From the NCBI GenBank assembly GCA_045565015.1, contig JBJLGD010000036.1, positions 38,094 to 102,093 on the forward strand: DNA of 64,000 nucleotides, written 5' to 3'. The DNA is from GCA-2697345 sp045565015 (lineage in GTDB: Bacteria; Pseudomonadota; Alphaproteobacteria; Rhodobacterales; Rhodobacteraceae). The notes below the pieces were generated by a model. The model saw nothing but the letters and a program-made list of their open reading frames with translations, was not told where the DNA came from and ran no database searches. Below are positions 56,690-63,582 of the stretch, one piece after another (the stretch's first letter is position 1; every line of letters starts with the position of its first letter). Position numbers and translations under genes: made by a program.

Positions 56690-57514
56690 TTATAAAATAT
56701 CTGCATGATGCTTTATATGGTCCTCAATAAAGCTCTGAATAAAGAAGTAACTATGGTCGTAACCTGGCTGAATTCGAACATCGAACAATTGTCCCCGAGA
56801 TTCCATTGCCGCCTTCATAGAATCTAATTTAAGTAAATCATGAAAATTATCGTCTTCGCCTTGATCAATTAAAACTTTATTTTTGTAACCTTTATTCTGC
56901 ATTAGAATTGAGCTATCGTAATTCTCCCATTTACTCTCGTTCGAACCAAGATAAGACGAAAATTGCTTTATGCCCCACTCAGATTTTGTCGGGTTACAAA
57001 TCGGTGAGAAGGCTGAAACTGACTTGTAAAGATCGGGTAAATGCATTGCCATATTTAAAGCCCCATGACCGCCCATAGAATGCCCCATAATAGCCTGTCT
57101 GTTAGTATCGATAGAGAATTTCTTTGCAACTAATTCCTGAAGTTCTGATGTAATATAGGTCCACATATTATAATTCTTAGACCAAGGCGCCACAACCGCA
57201 TCAACATAAAAACCTGCCCCCTGCCCTAAGTCGTAAGCTTCATCATCTGGTATATTTGGACCCCTCGGCGAAGTATCAGGGAAAATAATCGCCACACCAT
57301 ATTTAGCAGCCCAACCTTGAACTCCAGCTTTAATCATAGCATTCTCATGAGTGCAGGTCAGCCCAGAAAGAAACCAAATGGCTGGAACATTACTAGATTT
57401 TGCCTGAGGCGGTAAATATAATCCAAAAACCATTTCGCAATCGCACGATGTTGAAGAATGTGAATAAACTCCTTGCACTCCTTCAAAACAAATATTTTTA
57501 GAAATTTCTTGCAC
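56690..57514 (-). CDS. fghA: S-formylglutathione hydrolase
   Basis: Splits S-formylglutathione into formate and glutathione, the second step of glutathione-dependent formaldehyde oxidation. A 274-residue alpha/beta hydrolase of the esterase D type: FLSGLTCTHENAM, FPDTSPRG, nucleophile Ser146 in MGHSMGGHGAL, the Asp in IDQGEDDNF, and the His in GYDHSYFFI. It is in the same operon as adhC and the persulfide dioxygenase gene, 26 bases after the latter. Confidence 0.95.
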   Translation of the reverse strand: MQEISKNICFEGVQGVYSHSSTSCDCEMVFGLYLPPQAKSSNVPAIWFLSGLTCTHENAMIKAGVQGWAAKYGVAIIFPDTSPRGPNIPDDEAYDLGQGAGFYVDAVVAPWSKNYNMWTYITSELQELVAKKFSIDTNRQAIMGHSMGGHGALNMAMHLPDLYKSVSAFSPICNPTKSEWGIKQFSSYLGSNESKWENYDSSILMQNKGYKNKVLIDQGEDDNFHDLLKLDSMKAAMESRGQLFDVRIQPGYDHSYFFIQSFIEDHIKHHADIL

Positions 57515-57540
57515 TTTAATGGTACCTTTTTTTTGAAATA

Positions 57541-58416
57541 TTAAAGTTTATTTATTGGAATTTTTAAAAACTGTGTTCCATCATCCTCGGCAGGCGGTAG
57601 GTTGCCAGCCCGCATATTAGTCTGAATAGATGGTATTATTAACTTTGGCATCGATAGCTGGGAATCTCTTTTGGTTCTAAAATCTACAAAGTCTTTTTTT
57701 GATTTTCCACCACCTACGTGTACGTTAGTTTCTTTTTGTTCTTTTACTGTAGTCTCCCAAGCAAAATTTTCTCGACCAGGCGCCTTGTAATCATGACATA
57801 AGAATAATCTAGTTTGATCTGGCAAAGATAGAATTTTTTGAATCGAATTGTATAGATCAACGGCAGAACCACCAGGAAAATCAGCTCTGGCGGTTCCAAA
57901 ATCTGGCATAAAAAGTGTATCTCCGATGAATGCTGAGTCACCAACAATATAAGTTACGCAAGCAGGTGTATGCCCTGGGGTATGGATAACCTTCACATCT
58001 AAACTTCCAATTTTAAAATTGTCATTATCAGAAAATAGTCTGTCAAATTGGCTTCCATCCATTTGAAATTCTGTTCCAGCATTGAAAATTTTTCCAAAGA
58101 CCTCTTGAACAGTTCCAATATTTGAACCAATCGCTATTTTCCCACCAAGCTGTTGCGCCAAATAGGGTGCAGCGGACAAATGATCGGCGTGCACATGTGT
58201 TTCAATTATCCATTCTAAATCAAGCCCCTTTGTTTGAATATCTCTAATTAACATATCTGCATGTTTTGTCGTTACACGCCCAGCGGCCAAGTCAAAGTCC
58301 AATATTGAATCTATAACTGCACATGAATTGGACGAAGGATCTTTCAGGATATAACACGCCGCATTAGTAGTTTCATCAAAGTAACTAAATACCTCTGGTT
58401 TCTCAAGTTTAGCCAT
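57541..58416 (-). CDS. Persulfide dioxygenase-like metallo-beta-lactamase protein
   Basis: A 291-residue MBL-fold protein with the metal motif ETHVHADHLSAAP, GHTPACVTYIVG, GDTLFMPDFGTARADFPGG and LFLCHDYKAPGRE. It matches the ETHE1/Blh-type persulfide dioxygenases, which oxidise glutathione persulfide to sulfite, better than glyoxalase II. It begins directly at the adhC stop, with no gap, and is followed by fghA. In the locus it would take the persulfide made by the sulfide:quinone reductase. Glyoxalase II is the main alternative. Confidence 0.85.
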   Translation of the reverse strand: MAKLEKPEVFSYFDETTNAACYILKDPSSNSCAVIDSILDFDLAAGRVTTKHADMLIRDIQTKGLDLEWIIETHVHADHLSAAPYLAQQLGGKIAIGSNIGTVQEVFGKIFNAGTEFQMDGSQFDRLFSDNDNFKIGSLDVKVIHTPGHTPACVTYIVGDSAFIGDTLFMPDFGTARADFPGGSAVDLYNSIQKILSLPDQTRLFLCHDYKAPGRENFAWETTVKEQKETNVHVGGGKSKKDFVDFRTKRDSQLSMPKLIIPSIQTNMRAGNLPPAEDDGTQFLKIPINKL

Positions 58417-59529
58417 TTAAAATTCTACTACTGCCCTAATTGATTTACCCTCATGCATTAAATCAAATCCTTTATTTATATCCTCTAGCGGCATTGTATG
58501 CGTAATCATGGGATCTATCTCAATTTTTCCGTCCATATACCAATCAACAATTTTGGGAACGTCTGTTCGACCTCTTGCTCCTCCAAATGCTGTTCCACGC
58601 CATACTCTACCAGTAACTAATTGGAACGGCCTTGTCGAAATCTCTGCCCCAGCAGGAGCTACACCGATAATCACACTCTCACCCCAGCCCTTATGAGCAC
58701 TTTCAAGTGCCGTCCGCATAACTCCTACATTGCCTGTAGCGTCAAATGTGTAGTCACCACCACCATTTGTAAGATCGACAAGATGTGCTACCAAGTCTCC
58801 CTCAATCTTTGATGGGTTCACAAAATCTGTCATTCCAAACTTAGTAGCCATGTCAGACTTACTATCATTCAGATCAACCCCTACAATTTGATCAGCACCA
58901 GCTAGCCTTAAACCCTGTACAACATTCAAACCAATTCCACCAAGTCCAAAAACAATCGCCGTCGAACCAATCTCTACTTTTGCTGTATTAATTACGGCCC
59001 CTATTCCAGTAGTTACACCACATCCAATATAGCAAATTTTGTCAAAAGGAGCATCTTTTCTAACTTTTGCAAGCGCAACCTCAGGCAGTACTGTATAATT
59101 TGAAAAGGTAGAACAACCCATGTAATGAAGAATGGGAGTCCCATTAAGCATTGAGAACCTACTGGTTCCATCAGGCATTACACCTTGTCCTTGGGTACTC
59201 CGTACAGCTTGGCACAAATTAGTTTTAGGGTTCAAGCAATATTCACATTCTCTACATTCAGCTGTATACAATGGGATGACATGATCACCAGCTTTTAAAG
59301 ACTTAACTCCAGCACCAACTTCGACAACCACCCCAGCGCCCTCATGACCTAGGATCGCTGGAAAAAGTCCCTCTGGATCATCACCAGATAAAGTAAACTC
59401 ATCAGTATGGCATATTCCAGTTGCCTTGATCTCTACTAAAACCTCACCCAGCTTGGGCCCTTCAAGATTGACTTCCATAACTTCAAGTGGTTTTCCTGCT
59501 TCCATAGCTACAGCTGCGCGAGTTCTCAT
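58417..59529 (-). CDS. adhC: S-(hydroxymethyl)glutathione dehydrogenase / class III alcohol dehydrogenase
   Basis: Oxidises the formaldehyde-glutathione adduct to S-formylglutathione with NAD. The 370 residues show the catalytic zinc ligand region ICHTDEFTLSG with GHEGAGVV, the structural zinc cysteines CRECEYCLNPKTNLC, the Rossmann segment FGLGGIGLNVVQGLRLAGA, and the class III signature near the glutathione site. GGGAG precedes the ATG. It is the first gene of the operon adhC-PDO-fghA and is divergent from mtoX. Confidence 0.96.
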   Translation of the reverse strand: MRTRAAVAMEAGKPLEVMEVNLEGPKLGEVLVEIKATGICHTDEFTLSGDDPEGLFPAILGHEGAGVVVEVGAGVKSLKAGDHVIPLYTAECRECEYCLNPKTNLCQAVRSTQGQGVMPDGTSRFSMLNGTPILHYMGCSTFSNYTVLPEVALAKVRKDAPFDKICYIGCGVTTGIGAVINTAKVEIGSTAIVFGLGGIGLNVVQGLRLAGADQIVGVDLNDSKSDMATKFGMTDFVNPSKIEGDLVAHLVDLTNGGGDYTFDATGNVGVMRTALESAHKGWGESVIIGVAPAGAEISTRPFQLVTGRVWRGTAFGGARGRTDVPKIVDWYMDGKIEIDPMITHTMPLEDINKGFDLMHEGKSIRAVVEF

Positions 59530-59751
59530 TTTAATCTCCCAAATAAAATAATTTTTAAAAACTAATCATCACTAACATAAAATGGCAAGAAAATCTTGGG
59601 ACTCAAATTAAAAAAATAACTTATACAACGAAAATAGTTATTTATTATAAGTATAGATTAAATAATATTTATCTATAGAGTCATTAATATTCGTTTGTCT
59701 TTCCGAAGTTTCAGGTTGAAGTTATTTATATATTTTCAGGGAGGAAAAATA
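59530..59751. promoter_or_regulatory. Shared control region between adhC and mtoX
   Basis: A 222-base, very AT-rich divergent intergenic region. It holds the ribosome binding sites of both genes and an inverted repeat AAATAACT (59614-59621) / AGTTATTT (59636-59643), 14 bases apart, that could be an operator acting on both directions. No regulator gene is adjacent. Exact promoters are not clear. Confidence 0.45.
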
Positions 59752-61119
59752 ATGTCAAATGAAAATGGCGCGTGTTGCGCTGGACCAGGGTATGCATCCC
59801 CACAGGAGGCAATCAAAGCACCTAGAGAAAAAATTGTGTATACTATATGCATCTATACCGGTACTGGGATTGAAAAACCAGATTACCTTGCAACTATTGA
59901 TGTTGATGAGACTAGCTCAACATATGGTGAGGTGATACATCGTACTGAACTTGGAGTTGCTGGAGATGAGTTACATCATATGGGCTGGAATGCCTGTTCT
60001 TCATGCAATAACGATGGCGATATGGAGCGTAAGTATCTGATAATTCCTGGTGTTAGAACCTCGAACTTCTATATTGTTGATACAGCGACTGATCCACGTG
60101 CGCCTACGCTCTTTAAAACAATAGACGGAGAGGAAATTAAAGCTAAGACAAACTTATCCGGACCTCATACCGTTCACTGTTTAGGGGCTGATATTATAGT
60201 ATCGATGCTCGGGGACGCTGATGGAAATGCACCTGGTGGTTATCTTCACCTAAATAAAGATTTTGAAATAATGGGGCGCTGGGAAGCAGATACAACAGGC
60301 ATGAATTTTAGCTATGACTTCTGGTATCAGCCTCGTCATAATATGATGGTGTCTACTGAATGGGCTGCTCCAAACACCTTTATGCCTGGGTTCGATCTAG
60401 AGGATGTAGCTAAAGGTAATTATGGGCGTCATATTCACTTCTGGGATTTTAAGAATAGAAAAATTGAAAAGTCTGTAGATTTGGGTGAAGAAGGAATGAT
60501 ACCTCTCGAGGCACGCTTCCATCACAATCCAGATTCAACCCATGGCTTTGTAGGGGCAACATTGAGTTCAAATATCTTTCACTGGTACAAAGATGACGCT
60601 GGTGAACTCCAAATTGAAAAAGTTATCGATGTGGAGTCAATTGATAACGGTATATTACCAGTACCGATGCCCGGGCTAATTACAGATATCCTAATATCAA
60701 TGGATGACAAGTATTTATACTTCTCAAATTGGCTTCACGGTGATCTGAGGCAATACGATATTTCAGATCCATCAAATCCAAAATTAACTGGACAAGTTTG
60801 GTTAGGCGGAATGTTAGGAAAAGCAGATACTGTGAATGGACGAACAGTTGATGGTGCCCCTCAAATGATCCAATTATCCTTAGATGGTAAGCGCTTATTT
60901 GTAACTACTTCCTTATTTTCAACTTGGGACAATCAATTCTATCCAAGTATGAAAGAAAATGGCGGAATGATGCTGATAGTTGACTGTGATATAGAAAACG
61001 GTGGAATGAAGATACGTGAAGATTTCATGGTGGATTTTGCTAAAGAACCTCACGGCCCCGCTCGAGCACACGAGACGAGATACCCTGGCGGAGACTGTTC
61101 TTCGGATATATGGGTTTAA
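59752..61119 (+). CDS. mtoX: Methanethiol oxidase (selenium-binding protein 1 family)
   Basis: Oxidises methanethiol with oxygen to formaldehyde, H2S and H2O2. The 455-residue protein follows the SELENBP1/MtoX pattern closely: CCAGPGYASPQEAIKAPRE at the start, DELHHMGWNACSSC (Cys82 and Cys85), WYQPRHNMMVSTEWAAP, HFWDF, PGLITDILISMDD, LYFSNWLHGDLRQYDISDP, QMIQLSLDGKRLFVTTS and the C-terminal AHETRYPGGDCSSDIW. ATG 59752 is chosen because GGGAGG lies five bases upstream; the frame opens at TTG 59695. No Sec or Tat signal is present, so it should be cytoplasmic, unlike the periplasmic Hyphomicrobium enzyme. A strong terminator follows. Confidence 0.93.
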   Translation: MSNENGACCAGPGYASPQEAIKAPREKIVYTICIYTGTGIEKPDYLATIDVDETSSTYGEVIHRTELGVAGDELHHMGWNACSSCNNDGDMERKYLIIPGVRTSNFYIVDTATDPRAPTLFKTIDGEEIKAKTNLSGPHTVHCLGADIIVSMLGDADGNAPGGYLHLNKDFEIMGRWEADTTGMNFSYDFWYQPRHNMMVSTEWAAPNTFMPGFDLEDVAKGNYGRHIHFWDFKNRKIEKSVDLGEEGMIPLEARFHHNPDSTHGFVGATLSSNIFHWYKDDAGELQIEKVIDVESIDNGILPVPMPGLITDILISMDDKYLYFSNWLHGDLRQYDISDPSNPKLTGQVWLGGMLGKADTVNGRTVDGAPQMIQLSLDGKRLFVTTSLFSTWDNQFYPSMKENGGMMLIVDCDIENGGMKIREDFMVDFAKEPHGPARAHETRYPGGDCSSDIWV

Positions 61120-61122
61120 TAG

Positions 61123-61154
61123 ATTAAGGGACGCAAATGCGTCCCTTAATTTTT
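61123..61154 (+). terminator. Rho-independent terminator after mtoX
   Basis: Thirteen perfect pairs (61123-61135 with 61138-61150; arm ATTAAGGGACGCA) with a very short loop, followed by TTTT at 61151-61154. It lies three bases after the mtoX stop and overlaps the upstream ATG of the next reading frame, showing that ATG 61137 is not a real start. Confidence 0.9.
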
Positions 61155-61157
61155 CTA

Positions 61158-61517
61158 ATGGATAAAAAACAACATAAGGTTACTTTTCGTAACAGAAAAA
61201 ATTATACTTTCTATGTATCTCAGAATGAAGCTATTTTGGATATTTCTGAAAAAAATGGATGCACGTTACCAGTCGCATGTAGATACGGAGGTTGCATAAC
61301 TTGTGCTGCGAAACTGATTTCTGGTAAAGTCAAACAACCTAACGGTACCGCGATAAATAAACGTCAATCACAAGAAGGCTACGTGTTGCTGTGCGTTGCC
61401 CGCCCTCAAGAAGACTGTATTTTAGACGTTGGCGTCGAGTCACATAATGATTTATACATAAACCCTTTTTCTCTTTCTAATGCACAAGATTTGATAGACA
61501 AAGGTAAGTCACGATGA
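61158..61517 (+). CDS. 2Fe-2S plant-type ferredoxin
   Basis: A 119-residue electron carrier of the plant/adrenodoxin beta-grasp type. The cluster ligands are Cys41, Cys46, Cys49 (CRYGGCITC) and Cys79, the canonical C-x4-C-x2-C ... C pattern. The start is placed at ATG 61158, just downstream of the mtoX terminator; the earlier ATG 61137 lies inside the hairpin. No strong ribosome binding site is visible. It overlaps the DUF2182 gene by four bases (ATGA). Its partner is unknown; it lacks the fused reductase domain found in many mono-oxygenase reductases. Confidence 0.9.
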   Translation: MDKKQHKVTFRNRKNYTFYVSQNEAILDISEKNGCTLPVACRYGGCITCAAKLISGKVKQPNGTAINKRQSQEGYVLLCVARPQEDCILDVGVESHNDLYINPFSLSNAQDLIDKGKSR

Positions 61518-62377
61518 GCATTACGAACCCAAGCTCTAAACAAGCGGTCGCTACAAACTTTACAGCAGTTACAATAATTTTATTATTAATAATTTCTGGT
61601 TGGACCTACTCGATACTTCAAGTTCTTACGGTCGACTCACTGGGAAGCTTCCTTGATGCAGGTCCTGGAATGCAAATCCTTGCCTCAATGAAATATTATC
61701 TTTTTAAAGACCCATTTAGTTTTGAATCCTCACTTTCATTTTGTACGACTACAGAGTTAAACTGGCAGATTAACGATTTTATTAAAGCTTTTATGATGTG
61801 GACTGGTATGATTTTTGCTATGATGCTGCCTTGCATTTATCCCTTTATAAAAGCTAAAGGTTCTACGAATACTAATTCTCTGCGCTTTATCTTCGGTTTT
61901 GTATTTGTCTGGCTTGCATTTGCCTTAGTTGCTGTTATCACGCAATGGGCTCTGAGGATGCTCGATTTTATCGATGGGCATATGGTGATGTCGGATAAAT
62001 TTCTAGCTGCAGCTCTTCTAACCACTGTAGCAATTTATCAGTTATCCAAACATAAAACTAAGAATCTTTACAACTTAAAATTGCTGTATAATAACATTGA
62101 TTTCAGACCTTGCTGTAATAACAGGTTAACAACTTCAGGAACAAGTTTTGGAATTGCTAGTTTGAGATGCTGTTTTCCTTTAATGATTACTATGTTTGCG
62201 TTCGGCTTGATGAATATAATCGCCACAGTATTATTACTTCTCGTAATGTATGTCGAAACGACAACAGGAAAGAAAGGCGGCGTAACAATATTCTCTTCAT
62301 TTACACTACTAATGATAGCACTTATGTTTTTTTATTTCTTTTATTTTGACTTAAATTTAATTTTAAATGCTTTTTAA
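61514..62377 (+). CDS. DUF2182 integral membrane protein
   Basis: A 287-residue protein with about six membrane segments. The DUF2182 marker WTGMIFAMMLPCIYP is clear, as is the later cysteine-rich helix LRCCFPLMITMFAFGLMN; a second cysteine pair (FRPCCNN) lies in the loop. The family is annotated as a predicted metal-binding membrane protein of unknown function. The start overlaps the ferredoxin stop by four bases. With the following cytochrome c', it suggests an electron- or metal-handling unit. Confidence 0.83.
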   Translation: MSITNPSSKQAVATNFTAVTIILLLIISGWTYSILQVLTVDSLGSFLDAGPGMQILASMKYYLFKDPFSFESSLSFCTTTELNWQINDFIKAFMMWTGMIFAMMLPCIYPFIKAKGSTNTNSLRFIFGFVFVWLAFALVAVITQWALRMLDFIDGHMVMSDKFLAAALLTTVAIYQLSKHKTKNLYNLKLLYNNIDFRPCCNNRLTTSGTSFGIASLRCCFPLMITMFAFGLMNIIATVLLLLVMYVETTTGKKGGVTIFSSFTLLMIALMFFYFFYFDLNLILNAF

Positions 62378-62405
62378 CTTTTCATACTGAGGAGAATTTA
62401 TTCTT

Positions 62406-62841
62406 ATGAACTTAACTATTTTTTTTAAATAAAAAAACTATTTTGTTAATTCTAGTAATGCTTTTGGGAACTTCCGCTCAAGCGGATATAATCCAGGAAC
62501 GTAAAAATGCCTTTAGGGATAATAGTATCGCTCTTAGAGCAATAACCAAAAGTATTAGAAGCAAAGATTTTGAAAATATTATCAAAAATGCTAGGGTAAT
62601 TGAAAAATGGTCAATCATTATGTCAGAGTACTTTCCAAAAGGTAGTGGCCAAGGGAATACAAACGCCAGTGAAAATATTTGGCTAGATTTCAATTCGTTT
62701 AAATTAAAAATTTCAGAAAATACAACTGCCACAAGAGCTCTAATAGCTGCAGCTGAGGCCAAAAGTATATCTGATATCAAACAATTAACAAATAATCTTG
62801 GTAGTACTTGCCAATCATGTCATATGAAATTCAAACGCTAA
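62406..62841 (+). CDS. Cytochrome c' family protein, with an apparent frameshift in the signal peptide
   Basis: A small periplasmic class II cytochrome: four-helix pattern with the haem motif CQSCH near the C-terminus (followed by MKFKR). The frame from 62443 lacks a proper start. ATG 62406 has a GAGGAG site upstream and would give a full signal peptide (MNLTIFLNKKTILLILVML) if one T were removed from the run of eight at 62419-62426, for 144 residues in all. As written, ATG 62406 stops after eight codons, and only a short-signal form from TTG 62443 or ATG 62458 is possible. It lies 28 bases after the DUF2182 gene. Confidence 0.82.
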
Positions 62842-63027
62842 TTGGTCTCTTTTCTTTATTGATTATAATCCGCAATGGGATTTGAACTTACCAGTAGCGA
62901 AATTTGCATTTATAGCTAATGAGGTACCGGTCGCCTTTGCATCGATTTCTGGGATTAAGTAACCAAAATTAATTTTAGACTGCACGTTGGCAATTATGTA
63001 ATTTTTTAAATATTAACTTGGTAAAAT
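62842..63027. other. Intergenic region between the cytochrome c' gene and the rpsI terminator
   Basis: No confident gene. On the minus strand 62863-63012 is open for 49 codons without a start and reads protein-like (NFGYLIPEIDAKATGTSL, NFATGKFKSHCG), possibly a gene remnant. Nothing else is supported. Confidence 0.35.
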
Positions 63028-63060
63028 AAAAAAGCACATATCTTCATAAGTGCTTTTTTT
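63028..63060 (-). terminator. Rho-independent terminator after rpsI
   Basis: Arms AAAAAAGCAC and GTGCTTTTTT (63028-63037 with 63050-63059) form a ten-pair stem around a 12-base loop. The stem has A and T runs at both ends, so it could act in both directions: for rplM-rpsI on the minus strand and weakly for the cytochrome gene on the plus strand. Confidence 0.8.
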
Positions 63061-63085
63061 AATTAAATATATTGTAATAAGTAAA

Positions 63086-63580
63086 TTATCGCTTTGAGAA
63101 CTGGAAACTTTTTCGAGCTTTAGCTCTACCATATTTCTTTCTCTCCACAACTCGGCTATCTCGAGTAAGGAACCCAGCAGCTTTTAGTGCGCCACGCAAC
63201 GCTGGATCATAAATCTGCAATGCTTTTGAAATACCATGTTTCACTGCTCCAGCCTGCCCTGACAGACCGCCACCTTTTACCGTTGCTGTAACGTCAAACT
63301 GTCCGTCTACCCCTGCAATCGTAAATGGCTGTCTGAGTATCATCTGAAGGACCGGCCTTGCAAAATATTCAATCATCTCTTTTCCATTAACTAGAACTCT
63401 ACCAGAACCTGGCCTGATCCAAACACGTGCAACAGCGTCTTTCCTTTTACCAGTTGCATATGACCTACCGAGATTATCTCGAACCGCTACGCGCTGAACT
63501 GGTAAGCCTTCTTCTGTTTCAGTTTTTTCTACTAAACCGGCATCACCTAACTCATTTAATGTTTTTATTTCTTCAGCCAT
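63086..63580 (-). CDS. rpsI: Small-subunit ribosomal protein S9
   Basis: A 164-residue S9 with the alphaproteobacterial N-terminal extension (about 35 residues) before the conserved core: SYATGKRKDAVARVWIRPGSG, GGGLSGQAGAVKHGISKAL, and the basic tail RKKYGRAKARKSFQFSKR that reaches the P-site tRNA. It starts two bases after the rplM stop. A terminator follows. Confidence 0.97.
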   Translation of the reverse strand: MAEEIKTLNELGDAGLVEKTETEEGLPVQRVAVRDNLGRSYATGKRKDAVARVWIRPGSGRVLVNGKEMIEYFARPVLQMILRQPFTIAGVDGQFDVTATVKGGGLSGQAGAVKHGISKALQIYDPALRGALKAAGFLTRDSRVVERKKYGRAKARKSFQFSKR

Positions 63581-63582
63581 TA

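Noticed and set aside
59695..59751. N-terminal extension of MtoX as a signal peptide
   Set aside because: It starts at TTG without a ribosome binding site, includes the GGGAGG site of the real start and has no cleavage motif.
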